The position numbers were made by a program, and so were the translations under genes. A DNA stretch of 64,000 nt. It comes from Austropuccinia psidii. Lineage: Eukaryota; Basidiomycota; Pucciniomycetes; Pucciniales; Sphaerophragmiaceae. Positions 11,544-23,300 of this stretch are shown piece after piece (position 1 is the stretch's first letter; every line of letters begins with the position of its first letter). The notes under the pieces are model-generated. The model was not told where the DNA came from and made no database searches. It saw only the letters and a program-made list of their open reading frames with translations. The stretch covers positions 17,758,975 to 17,822,974 of the forward strand of contig JALGQZ010000011.1 in NCBI GenBank assembly GCA_023105745.1, written 5' to 3'.

Positions 11544-11922
11544 TACACTTCTTTAAATAAATTATTTGTTCTCAATGATTGATTTTTTTTATTTCTATTA
11601 CATTCTTTGTTCACCTGAAAACATTTTTTTCCCTCCTTACTGCAAATCACCTATTTTGTGAGAATAATTTATGTAAGTTCCCCACCAGATTTTTGAGTCA
11701 GTATTTCTTGTTGAGAATCTATTTTTCAGAAAATGTGCCAATAGTCACCATGTGCCCTCCTATATTTTCTGCTTCCATGGTTAACATCCATCTCAGATGT
11801 TAACTGTAAAAATGTGGAGGTTCCCTGCATTTGAGCAATCCACTTCCAATTCATGAGTCATTTCCTTACCTATGGTCATATGCTATTAATTGTAGTCATG
11901 TAATAAATTTTTAGAATTTTCA
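11544..11922. other. AT-rich intergenic DNA
   Basis: No supportable gene. An AATAAA-like ttAAATAAAtt lies at about 11555, just past the end of the preceding gene, and could serve as its polyadenylation signal. Confidence 0.4.
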
Positions 11923-12345
11923 GGAGGCTTCCCAGGCATAAGCAATTGTATAAATTGTCAGGAACCTGCACAAGCAGAAGGATGTGCATGTGAAGCGTCA
12001 GGAACCTGTACAAGCATAAGGATTTGCGTGTGAATTTCTGGAAGCCTTCACAGGCATGAGGAATTGTTTGAATTTTCAGGAACCTGCAAAAAATAAGGAT
12101 TTGTGTGTGAAGCATCAGAAGCCTGCACTGGAATAAAGAAGTGTCTGAGTTGTCAGTAGGCTTCCCCAGCATAGAGAGTTGTTTTACTTTTTGGGAACTT
12201 GTACAAGCGTAAGGATTTGAATGTGAAGCGTCGGGAGCTTTGACAAGCATAATGAATAGCTGGAATTGCCGGGAGGCTTCCCCGGTGTAAGGATTTACAG
12301 TGCAAGGTTTTGCATGTGAAGCGTTGGGATTGTGGACAGGCGTTG
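11923..12345. repeat. Degenerate 39-bp tandem repeat, about 10 units
   Basis: Units begin near 11923, 11961, 12001, 12040, 12079, 12118, 12156, 12194, 12234 and 12272, so the period is 38-40 bp. The consensus is roughly GGAACCTGYACAAGCATAAG followed by GATTTGYATGTGAAGCGTCA. Two unit types (GGAACCTG and GGAGGCTT starts) partly alternate. Because 39 is a multiple of three, a minus-strand frame (11876-12250) stays open through the array with a 13-residue period; I take this as a by-product. Confidence 0.85.
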
Positions 12346-13140
12346 TGGAACTCCTTTTAGTGTGGGATTGGATAAGGCAGTCCTTGAGGAGGAAATCACA
12401 GGTAAACAGTTTTGAATTTCTGAAATAATCATGTAATCAAGGGTGCTAATGGTGTTTTAGCTGCCCCTCTGAATAAACTAAACAATCTTCCTACAGAGCT
12501 CACAAATCAATATTTAAGATTGTGGCTTTACAACTAGAGAAGAATTTTTAGAAGTCTCTATTAGACCTATCCAATAACCAGATAAGTAACTTATAAGTTA
12601 AAACAGTATAAAATATAATTTTCAAATAATAATATAAGATAATTTTAAGGGTAAGACCTCCATGGTATAAGAGGTTGATTTAATATAATAGTAATAATAT
12701 ATATTTTAAGGGGTAAGTTCAATTTGACATTGTATATGTTATAATACTTAATGGTTTGAGAGGGTAATTGTTAATATAATATAATAATAACACCTTTAAT
12801 AATTTATTGGTAAGATAGTGTTCAATATAGAGAGGATGTTTGTTAAACATATAAAAGATATAATATAATATAAGGGTAGGATTTTTATATATATAATAAT
12901 ATATAGTTGTAGGGTTGGGTTTTTCTTTAATATGAAGATATAATAAGACTATTTTTCCTTTATAATGTAAAGGTTATGGGGATAAACTCAATATTATGAG
13001 TATTATTGATAGTATTATAGTTATAAGACTAATAACTTAAACATGGGGTGGATTAAATAATATTAAGTAGACCTTTTGTTAACTACTATTGATTAGAAAT
13101 CACTATGAATTAAACTTACAGGTCTATAATACTTTAATAA

Positions 13141-13275
13141 AATAACTGGATTATCCTACTAGTAAGGGATGGATGAACTATTCTCCTTCTTGGTATATAA
13201 CTCCTTTTTAATAATAATACTAGGTTGACCTACTAGTGAGGGATGAATAGTTATTCTCCTTCTTGGTATATAACT
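13141..13275. repeat. Local direct duplication
   Basis: Two imperfect copies of about 60 bp in direct orientation (13147-13208 and 13221-13275). Both contain CTACTAGT followed by GAGGGATGRAT and TTCTCCTTCTTGGTATATAA. Confidence 0.7.
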
Positions 13276-13495
13276 AATTGGATTCATGGGTAAAAAAGGA
13301 AGAAATTAGGGAGAGGGGCCCTCCATTTATATTCTTTGGGCCTTCCATAGAGGCACTCAAAAACAAGGGACTTAGAATTTTTCACTTCTTTTGGGTGGGA
13401 TAATTTTTTATAATGGTGAGATACCTTTTTTTTGGTTTGTTGCACCAATTTATGTATGATTATATAATCTGAGATGTTTTTTCTGGTGAAGAATG

Positions 13496-13680
13496 TTGAG
13501 ATGGTGTCATTTGATCAAGATATTGCACCATATGTTTGGTATATTGCATCATTTCTGAAGCTTTATTTATATTTTAATTAAAATTCAACACCAGTATGCA
13601 CAGCCTTGAGGGAATTTAGCTGGTGAGTAATTTTGAGATGGTGTCATTTGATCAATATATTGCACCATTTCTGAAGGGGC
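13496..13680. repeat. Local direct duplication around ATGGTGTCATTTGATCA
   Basis: Two copies of GAGATGGTGTCATTTGATCA followed by ATATTGCACCAT about 135 bp apart, and a third shorter GCTATTGCACCATA near 13700. Confidence 0.65.
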
Positions 13681-14320
13681 AATGTGATTTTGTCCAGCTA
13701 TTGCACCATAGGTCTGTGCACTGTTTGAGCTTTACGTGGAGAATTCTGTGTATTGTGGGAATTCTATTTGTCCTATATGAGTTTCAATTTTCCTTCCTTT
13801 AAACTTAATTCTGTTTTTAATTTATATTTACTGGCTTATCAGGTGGCTGTGCTTGTGTTTCCACAGATATGCTGTGTAATTTAAAGTTTTGATGTATTTG
13901 CCTTGCATAAATTAATTGATTTTCTTTTTCTTTCTGTCTTGTGACTGTTGTTTAATACAGTTTCAATTTATTCCTTGTTGAAGTGACCTCAGTTTTATAA
14001 CTGCATTGCTGAGTAATCCAAAGGTTGAGCAGAGCCTGGGTAACTTGAGTGTTTCACTACCCCTCTTACTGGTAAATTTAACATTCTTGCTAGCTTGTCT
14101 TTTTCTTTTCCTTATTCTATTGTTATTCTTGTAATCAAATGGACCATTCTTGCAATATTTGCTTATGGGATTATACATATTGATGAAGTTAAATCCATTA
14201 TGTTGCTGAATTCCTCTATTGTAATTGATTAATTATTGATTTTTCTTTGTTATTGCTTCAATTTATAGCCTTATAAATGAAATTTAACTTGAAACTGGGC
14301 CCATAAGGTATGGAATACCA

Positions 14321-14363
14321 CAGCGTAAGGATTTGCATGTGAAGTGTCAGGATCCTGGACAAG
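14321..14363. repeat. Detached unit of the 39-bp repeat
   Basis: AGCGTAAGGATTTGCATGTG followed by AAGTGTCAGGATCCTGGACAAG repeats the 12 kb array consensus almost exactly, 2 kb downstream of the array. Confidence 0.7.
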
Positions 14364-14547
14364 AGAAACAAAAAAGGACAAGTTTACAGTGGCATGCCAT
14401 TGTACATGAGCCATTTCACCCAGTTTTCATGTGAGCCACCATATAACCCCAATTCCAACCCATCAAAACCAGGTGTATACTGTCCTGCGCATCATCACAC
14501 CCTTATTCACCAATCACCCTCTAACTCCCAGATGAATCCAAACTCCC

Positions 14548-15600
14548 TCATTCTTCTAATTGGGATGAGATTGTATTACCATCCCTGATTTGATAGCCCG
14601 GTCCCTCACCAATCTCATAATAGCCATGGCTTTTCTGCCACATTGTTTTTGCTAACCTCCTTGAGAATTGTGCCGACATACCCACTAGTGTTATGCTTTT
14701 GTTGTCCTGTGCTGGATCAGTATAATTAAAAATGTACTACTGGACCATACTACGTGAATGGGACCATGACAATCAGATAGATCACTCCAAAAATGCTCAT
14801 TTGGGAAAATCAATCTTCCCCCTGTCAGCTTGAAACCACCATCCAAAAGCATACAAAAATGAATCCTTATCAAGATGAGGTGAGGTTTTGAATCCATTCA
14901 TGGTTAAAGTGAGTTCCGAAGAAAACTCAAATGCCCCCTAATTTGCAGAAAGATTGGCTTAGTAGTTGACTTGATCAAAGGATGGAACCCCCAATGACTT
15001 GTAGCAAGTTTGAATCTTTTGAAATAATCTATTCCCCACATATTGTAAGGATTTACATAGAATACAACCCACTGAGCTAAGATTTGCACCCCGGTTCCGC
15101 CTTTCATCTTTTGCGTTTTCAAATTTCCCAAGACTTCCATAAAGACCAAATTTTTCATTCTTTGTGCTGCATTTGTACCACCCAATTGCGAACATAAATC
15201 CCTCCACTAATTCCCCATTTGTTGAAGTTGAGTTGGTGAATTTTCTTTTGGGAAATAAGAATTGTGATAATTTGTCCCATTGATTGTCCTTGACTTCACT
15301 CATTGTTGTGAATGGTCTGAATTCAATATGGCCAAAGTGAATGCATTTGATCTGATTGACATCCACAACCCTCTGAATTTAACTTGGGGTCATCTTTGCT
15401 GATACTGGAATTGATATTTTTGCCATTGGTCGAGTGGAGGAAAAAAACTTATTCTTTTGTTTTGTTTTGGCCTCATTTGTCTTTTGGGATGTCCCACTAT
15501 TCCCAAGTGGTTGAGGGATCACTTTGTGTTGAAGCAGAAAATATATCAGATACTGCTTCCTGCCATTTGAAGCTAAGAACTTTTTAGTCCAGAATGGTTC
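14548..15600 (-). pseudogene. Tet-like 2OG-Fe(II) oxygenase relic 1
   Basis: The minus strand encodes a decayed protein of the Tet-like 2OG-Fe(II) oxygenase family, which is expanded in basidiomycetes. In order it shows an N-terminal segment (FAIGWYKCSTKNEKFGLYG, near 15130-15190), a middle segment (YKSLGVPSFDQVNY, ending near 14960), and the strand with the iron-binding H-x-D (GFKTSPHLDKD, near 14870-14900). The core follows (YAFGWWFQAD), then FPNEHFWSDLSDCHGPIHVV in a shifted frame, and a C-terminus (GYQIRDGNTISSQLEE) ending at the TGA 14550-14548. Stops and one-base shifts break it several times. The distal part, where the second iron-binding histidine is expected, is frameshifted. Family knowledge: TET/JBP-type enzymes oxidise methylated bases; the substrate of the fungal branch is inferred. 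The start is not resolved. Confidence 0.72.
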
Positions 15601-16461
15601 CCAATGCCCAAGACGCTTTATTCAGAACACATCTTTTACCTCCCTGATGGAGCCAACATGACATTAGCTCAATCTAAACCAACTGAAGCCAATGTTCTTC
15701 CGTGGGGCCCAATGAGGGTGCCACATAAATGCTGAAGCATATATATATATCTCTATATGGACGTTGAGAATAAGCGAGACACTCACATTTTCATTCCTCA
15801 CCCCAAAGCTTTCCCGCAAATTCCCTTTTACGCTCCTTTCCTTTTTTTGTGAATGGCATTCTTGCACTGGAAAATGAAAAGAAACCAAATGATTAATGAC
15901 TCATGTGTGAATTATTAATTTCAACTATATTTGATATTGGTTGATGAATGTTTTTCAATTTCAGCTAAAAATGAAATATTACATCTGACTTTCACAAATT
16001 GGCAATCTAGAGTACCTGAACCTGCAAAATGCAGTGGATCCTGCATTATTCAATTTGATATATTCATATTCCAATTCAATGAGGTTCAAATCAAACCATG
16101 TGGAATATTGCAAGCACAGGCAAATGAAATATGCACTCAGCTGTGGATCCCTAATCATCTTAGTCCTCTATAAAATAACCAGTGCCATTTGGCCTATTAT
16201 GAGCTGGTGAGAAGTGATAAAACCCAACCCACTTCCTGCAATGCCCCTGTGTGTGCTAATTGTGGTCACAACTGCCTGAATCAGTTTGTGTCTTGTTGGA
16301 ATATTTTCAATTGTGCACAGAGGCATGCCTCCATAAAAAGGTAGTTATTATTGGTATTCATACTGAGGCATCCCCGAAGTAGTAGGATGGATAGTCAAAA
16401 TTATTGAATTCACAAATCACTTTGCAAAATTAAATTACAATCTATCTAATACAAAGCTAAA
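15601..16461. other. Intergenic DNA between two minus-strand relics
   Basis: No recognisable gene. An open minus-strand stretch (15664-15888) and a plus-strand stretch (15931-16173) show no known motif. The sequence may include further exons of the flanking minus-strand genes. Confidence 0.35.
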
Positions 16462-17291
16462 CTAAAATGGGTCAATCCTGGTTGTAAGCTTAGCTGACGT
16501 GGGTACAGTCAATGTGACCTCATCACTTGAACCAAAACCGTGCTTCTCCACCCAGGTATCACAAAAGTCTAATACCAAGCATCGTGCAAATTCAAATCTA
16601 AGAGATACAGTGGGGTTAAAAGACTCTGATGAGAAAAAACTCTTATTCAGTAAATTACATATATATTTATTAGTACGTAGCCACACCGGCTCTACTGTCA
16701 ATGAGTGATAAAGCCCCTTTCACTGAGCTTGTTCTCCAGTCATCTGAGCATATATGAAACCATAAACCCCCACTGCACAGAATGCCACTAATATACCATA
16801 GAAAATTTTACTTATTCAAAGATTCTTGTTACACATAAAAAGATCTTTGATGGCTTCATTGTTCTTCAAGCTCGCAAGTTTGCCTTTAATGGAATAGATT
16901 TTGACCTTTTTATGTGTACTCCCAAGTTTTACACAATCATCAAATGGATAACTGTATCCGTTAGATCCTTCAGGTTCTTGTGTGGCTTTGTCAATATCTC
17001 ATTTTCAGCCCCGCCACCTTCAATTCTAAGCTATGTTGAACGTTTCTTCAATTTGCTCAAGCAGGAGGAAAGGTTTTCAACTGCTCCCTGTTCAATTAAA
17101 AGAGGATCGGTGGAATTTGATGTTGCTGCCACATATGGTTTGGGTGCAATCACATTGTATGTGACTAAACTAATGGATTCAAACATAACATTTTCCCAAA
17201 AATGTTTAATTGGATTGGCAGGGTGAAGAAGGCTCTGAACCACTTTTAAGAAGGATGTTTCAGATTTTGGAAGATTATCTGGATGTTTTTC
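16462..17291 (-). pseudogene. Downstream part of an unrecognised minus-strand gene interrupted by E2
   Basis: Two blocks read on the minus strand. 17031-17291 continues, in frame and across the E2 insertion point, the reading frame at 26963-27060 (SETSFLKVVQSLLHPANPIK near 17210-17270). 16462-16910 carries a frame with a hydrophobic, membrane-like segment (IFYGILVAFCAVGVYGFIYA, near 16750-16810) and ends at TAG 16464-16462; it has TGA codons at about 16830 and 16725. Whether both blocks belong to one gene is uncertain. I recognise no family. Confidence 0.4.
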
Positions 17292-17296
17292 TGATT
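17292..17296. repeat. Target site duplication of E2 (left)
   Basis: TGATT directly before the LTR start TGTCAG; the same five bases follow the 3' LTR at 26958-26962. Confidence 0.92.
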
Positions 17297-18731
17297 TGTC
17301 AGCCTGTGACTCAAAACCAGAGCACAAGGATGAGAGCCAAATACCATAAACCAATGGTATAGACAGGATACCACCAAAACATGGAACTGAGAAAAATCAG
17401 CTCAAAAGGTATTGAAGGAAAGAGGAAACTAACCCCTTTCCAAATATACAAGTCCCATCATCATAGGACAAATAATAACAAAGTTATTCCTGCTCAAAGT
17501 TGTGCCTGAGCATAAACCTTAATTTGCACCTCTCATCTGAAATACAGAGTAAGAGGCCTAAACCCATCAAATGGGTATGAAAGATGAAGCTCTAAGCCAG
17601 GGATATCCAATGTTACCAACCAAACTGAGCTAGTACCAGTATTAGAGAGGTTATGGTCAAATTCAGGTCAAATAAGGGTGAACAAAATATTCACCTCCCA
17701 TCTAACTACTACAGTTTTGGTGTAAGATACCTAAAGTGGGGTCTTTTTGGAAAGAGCACAATCAGGCTATCTGATGGTTCCATCCATTTCCCCATATCTC
17801 ACCTAGAACAAAAGTTATGAGGCAAACAAGCCCAATACAGCTTCTTGCCTAAAACACTCATATGTAGAAAATGTTTTACATGGGATAAACTTTCCATATT
17901 GGATGATAACCATACCAAATAAGGTACCATTGTATAGATCACATACAGGGCTACACACAGAACCAATTTTGAGGTTGATATCTCAAGAACTGACAAAGCT
18001 ATGGCTGTTTTAAGGTCAAAATCCCACAGTCTGGCAAATACAGCCTTACCATGGGATAATATCCCATAACCATGATTATGAGGTGTCAAACTGACAAAGA
18101 AGATTGTTTTTACTTCAATAACTCATAGTTCATTCAATAGTGGGGTCCCATACAGGTTCTGTACAGCATTCAACGTGTCATACATGTCAGAATGAAGCTG
18201 TGTGGTCCCCAGATGAAACTTTTCACCCTGTATTGGTGAAAGCTGCCTAGATGTGGTCTCAAAACCACATATGAGCCCAATACAGGATATACAGGCCTTT
18301 TTCAAACCACAAGCCTGTCTTAGAGATTGAAAAATCTTCACTGCCTCTACATGGAAAGGTCTAGCAGCTTTTCCACCCCATTTCAGAATAAAAAGGGGGC
18401 TTTTAACAGCCAGAAAAGGTTTCCTCATCCTGCTCTGGAATTCCTACGCAGTATAACTGTCAAAAATGGATCCACACTTGGAAAATAAACAGGTATACTT
18501 CTAATTTTCAGTATTGTAGACTTTATTATTGTAATCCAACAGGTAAAGCTGCACCCAAGGTTTTCAATAATGCTCACCACCACTATTCTTCAATAGTAAA
18601 ACCCTTTTATTTTAATAATAAACCATTATTTTACTTTAGTACCCTTATTTTCAATATTTATAACTGTGTCACAGTCATATTTAAAGGTGTAATTAGCCCA
18701 CTTACAGCTTCATCATAAACTCAGCCTGACA
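17297..18731 (+). repeat. 5' LTR of E2
   Basis: 1435 bp, beginning TGTCAGCCTGTGACTC and ending CTCAGCCTGACA. Two antisense frames lie on the minus strand (18123-18428 and 17799-18089), as in the other family A LTRs. Confidence 0.95.
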
Positions 18732-18750
18732 TTTTGGGGGCCTGGCCGTG
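18732..18750 (+). promoter_or_regulatory. Primer-binding-like block of E2
   Basis: TTTTGGGGGCCTGGCCGTG directly after the 5' LTR, shared with E1a and, in variant form, with E3. The primer tRNA is not identified. Confidence 0.65.
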
Positions 18751-19690
18751 CTTGTTTGATCTTTTTGGACCTTAAAAGTAAGTTTTTTCCATTTAATTGT
18801 TTTATTCTGACATTTTTTTGCCTTTTTAGGCGTAAAAACCCTTAAAAATACATAATATAAATCTTATTGTATTATTTTTTGAGTGATATATGTCTTATAT
18901 CAAGTCTTATTTATAAATATTATTCATATTATTATGTGGTTAAGAACCAGTAATATCTTATTTTTGGCGTGTTTTATATATAAAAACACATTCAGCCATC
19001 AATACAGTCCAAATTTTTAATTATATAAGGACACCTCTTACTCTAAAACCAACAGTTAAGGTGTGGTGAGGTGTATTGTTAATTCAATTACCCTCTTATA
19101 CAAACCACTTTTATACAGATTATACTTGCTAATTACAAGTTAAACTGTAAGATACTAGTACACAACAGTATACCAGGCATCTGGAAGCTGTAATTCTGAC
19201 GTGAAATTGGTAATTCAATTACACTGTCACTATACAGGCCATATTGTAGTAACATACAGGCCCAGAGGCCATTCGAAGACGTGCAAACAGCATTTTAAGA
19301 ATACTTAACTGACTATAAGCCCTCTTTTACTGTTTGATTCAGTGGAAGAAAACTACATCCCACTAGAAACCCAGTGACACCCTCAGAACCAGAGGGCAGA
19401 AAAGGGAAAGGAAAGAGGCACAGTGAAGGCCTTATCACAGCAAAGAAGGAGACATAAATAGCCACCAAGATGAGTAGAAAACCACAAAACTCTGCTTAAA
19501 TACAAGGTAAACCAATCTTAACAACTTGTACAGGGAAGATTACCTTAATTAACCTAGTTGTAACCTCTAAAGGTAAATTGCCCAATCAGCAGACAGCAAA
19601 TTTTTACAAGGCACAGTCAAAGGTAAATACCGTAAGAACATAAAGTTTTTGACTGCTTGCAAACACTTATATGTTACCTGCATACCTCAG
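18751..19690 (+). other. Leader of E2 with a probable intron
   Basis: AT-rich leader with only a few ATG triplets. The last one before ORF1, at 19671, lies 17 nt upstream of the acceptor CTCAG (19686-19690) and opens the Gag-Pol frame. GTAAAT (19623) and GTAAG (19632) are candidate donors. GTAAGTTTTTTCC at 18778 could start a further leader intron. Confidence 0.45.
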
Positions 19691-20391
19691 AGACCACGGC
19701 TTCCAAAGGAACCAACCAGAGGACAGAGAAGGCTTGTCCAGAAGCAGAAGACCTGGAAGGGGACACCTTGGACACAGTGGTGGATGGCAAGACAATGAGG
19801 GAGATAATATTGACCCTGCCATTCACACTTCAATTCAACAGTAACCTAAAACCAGAGGACTGGAAAGACATGGATCAAGTTCTTTGGCTCCACCAAATCC
19901 TCAAAGATATATTTCAATGGAGCATGGACAACAAGAGGTTCAACCTAGCATCTCACTGGGCATAACTTGGAGAAATTTGTGAAAAGATCTGTCTCAAAGA
20001 GATAGACTTCAAAGACCTTATGATAATAACCAAAGGTTCAAATCCCACCAGGAAGTTCAGACTCCTTAAGGTGAGAGCAAACAGGATAAGCAAGAATCAA
20101 GCCACTATCCAAGCTATACAAGATCAACTAACCTAGACAGGGAACACTCAGATTCCTTCAGGCTCACAAGGAGCAGGCCAAATAAGCTCTCCAGTGGCTT
20201 CCCACCATTCAGAAACCAACAGGTCAGTGGCCAAGATTCACCATTCTTCACACTCCCAGGAAGTTTCCAGGAGAAGACAAGGATACAAGGCCAAAAACAA
20301 GATCTCTTTTCCCCAAAGGCAGAGAGAGTCAGACTCAATTATCCCTAAACTGTTGGACTTGGTGAAGGAAGTACACAAGAACCAGAAGTAG
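19671..20391 (+). pseudogene. ORF1 of E2 with an overlapping -1 frame
   Basis: From the probable acceptor (19690) an ORF1 frame runs to TAG 20389-20391 and matches E1a ORF1 closely (NQRTEKACPEAEDLEGDTLD, FQWSMDNKRFNLASHW, then a Ser/His-rich basic tail). It has at least two stops (19963 and near 20136). The -1 frame begins at ATG 19671 and leads without a shift into gag at 20508. It has four stops (near 19837, 19979, 20066 and 20345), each a sense codon at the aligned position in E1a. No ATG opens the ORF1 frame near its start. The ORF1 product is unknown, with helical, coiled-coil and basic regions. Confidence 0.7.
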
Positions 20392-23300
20392 TTGTAAACC
20401 ACTCTAGAATCAGTAGTCCCCTTTATAGAAGTATTATCCCCACTCAGATTGAACATAATACTGTCTCACCTGAGCGGAACCTAAACAGTGATGCACTGTG
20501 GTTACAAATGTCCCAATTTTCTGAGCAAACTCAAAAACAGTTTTCAGAACTAGAAGCCAGCCATGAGAGGATGAAAGCTTTAACAGCCTCCATGGATAAG
20601 ATTGTCAAAACTATTCAAGAAGGACATGCTCAATTGAGAAAAGCCTCTGAAGAAACCAACAGAAGACTGAATCTAGTCTTTGAAGAACAAAATCACAACA
20701 AAAGGGACAGGGATTGTCTGGATCAGGACACAAACAAACTGTTTAATGTCTACCATAACATGAAGCCCCAACTACAAGACCATGTTATGGATAATCCATA
20801 TTACTGAGATGATATCAAACCAGATGACATGTTGGTTAGTAAAGCAAGATCTGCATCACAATACCAGGATGGAGATAATATGTCTTATACTGAAAAGGAA
20901 GCCTTGAAACAGCTTCCTGAGGCCTCAAGCTGGCCCAAATTCTCTGGAACTAGATATTATGATCATATGGAACTCACAGATTATATTAATGGACTCTTCA
21001 TTGATGTACCAAGCATACCAGACTACTGGATTACCGCTAGACTTAGTACAGCTTTTAAAGGACATGCTAGTATAGAGTACACAGAAATGAAAGAAATCCT
21101 TGGAAGAAGAAGCTGGCCATGGTGGAAGAGTCAAATTATCCAAAAATACAGCAATGGTACTTGGATATGGCAGAAGGCCATGTCATTTGAAAGTGACAAA
21201 TACTCTGTGGACAAAGATCCATATGAGTGGTTTCTCAGACAGTCTAAGAGACTAAAAGCCATTGATCCTCAAATTAACACCCAAATGAGGAATCACAAAC
21301 TTCTGACACAAATGCCAGGAGAATTAGAGCATGCAGTCAAATGCAGATGCAACCACAATTGCAATTTAGATGAAATTGCCAATACCTTACAAGAGGTAAG
21401 GAAAAGAACTAATATAGGGAGATTCACCCCATATAAAAGCAGTGTTTGCAAAGAGAAACAACCTTTCAGGGTAGAGTTTAAAGGCAAACCCAAAGCAAGA
21501 GTGGCAGAAATGGCAAAGAAGAAAAATTCTTGTCACAATTGTGGTTCAACAGACCACTATGCCAACAACTGTCCAAAGGAAAGGAAAAAAAGCTATTCCA
21601 TTGAGAAATTCCCAGAGGTGGAATCCCCAACAAAGTATTCTGAATCAGACTCTATTGGGGATGCCATCAGCGAACAATCTGATGATTACCAAGACCCCAG
21701 AGAAGAATTCCGAGTGGAATACCAAGAGGAAACCCCACTAGAAATCCAGGACATACAGTTTGAAGCAGGTATGCCACAAGACACTTCCAACAAGAACTTG
21801 TGAAAACACACACAAGCTGCACAAACACTCCTAGTCACACCAACCAAAGGAATGGAATATATACATGGAACAGCCACAAAGATGACTGTCTGTATTGAAA
21901 ATGCTCAACATCCATTGATCATTGATAGTGGAGCACACTGCTCCATAGTGGCCAGAAATTAGCTGGACAACCTCTTGCCCACCAAGGCAAAGAACTTTAA
22001 AAGTGCTTCTGGGAAGATGACTTCCATTGAGACAATTATCAAAGAGATAATTATACCCCATAGGAAAGGTAACATCAGACTCAACCCAGAGTTTTTAGTC
22101 ATTGATAATGCCCACATCTAAGGGTTCCTACTGGGAACAGGTTACCATAGGATGTATGGCATTGATATTTACAACAGTAAAAACAGGCATATTACAATTA
22201 GTACCAACAAGGAAAAGAAATTTTCACTTGATATATACCAAGTTTCCACCCATGACCCACTGGAAGAGCTACTGAATGAATTCATAGAGGGCCAGTTTAG
22301 AACTACAATCACCAGTATGCAAAAACTAAGTTTACTGAAAATGTTGAGAAAAAATAGATCTGCATTTGCCATTGGTGAAGAACCACTAGGAAAAATTAAA
22401 GGTCATGATATAGAACTATATCTGGATGCGGAAAGACCGTATTCACCTATGCTCAGGAGGCCTCCATACCCAGCAAGTCTGGAAACCAGGGAGGAAATTG
22501 AGAAACACATCAATTAACTCCTGGACATGGATGTCATCAGAAAGATTGGACACAATGAAATAGTGGAAATCACCACTCCTGTCCTAATCACCTGGAATGA
22601 TGGCAAGTCTAGGTTGCATGGAGACTTCAGAGCCCTTAACAACTACACAAATGCAGACAGGTACCCTATACCCAGGATACCTCATGCCCTGGTCAAACTG
22701 GCTAAAGCCAAATACTTAACCAAAATGGATTGTATGAACGGTTTTCACCAGAATGGAGTCAAAACAAACTCCATGAAGTTGCTCAGACTCATATGCCATA
22801 TGGGTATATATGAGTACACCAGGATGCCATTTGGCATCAGGAATGCACCAGGCCACTTCCAGAGGATGATCAACACAATATTTCAAGAAGAAATATTGGA
22901 AGGCTGGATGGTAGTATATATTGATGATATCATTATATAATCAGAGAAATGAGGAGACCATGTACAATACATAGACAGAGTGCTAACTAAATGTACACCC
23001 ATCAATCTGAAAAATTCACTGAAAAAGTGTAATTTTGGCCAACAAGAGCTACTAGCTCTAGGACATAAAGTCTCAGGTCTTAGTATGGCAATTGACCAGG
23101 ATAGCGTGGCAGCAGTACTGCAAACGCCAGTACCAAGAAAGATCAAATAGAAGCAATCTTTCCTTGGGTTTGTTAGCTTCTATAGAAACCACATCAAGAA
23201 TTTTTCCCACATAACTAGTAGTTTATACAAGCTATGTTCAAAATATGTAGTCTTTGAAATCACCAAGGTCAGAAGGGATGCATATGAGAAGATCAAATAT

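Larger units (their letters stand above)
12346..14320. other. AT-rich block between the minisatellite and its detached unit
   Basis: Very AT-rich, with no convincing gene. It contains two local duplications: 13141-13208 with 13221-13275 (both holding CTACTAGT..AGGGATG and TTCTCCTTCTTGGTATATAACT), and 13496-13535 with 13630-13670 (both holding GAGATGGTGTCATTTGATCA and ATTGCACCAT). Confidence 0.5.

Noticed and set aside
11876..12250. A 124-codon minus-strand frame across the 39-bp repeat
   Set aside because: The repeat length is a multiple of three, so one open unit keeps the whole array open. No other sign of coding.
11923..12345. CRISPR-like array
   Set aside because: Units are contiguous, diverged and without unique spacers, and the setting is eukaryotic; this is a minisatellite.
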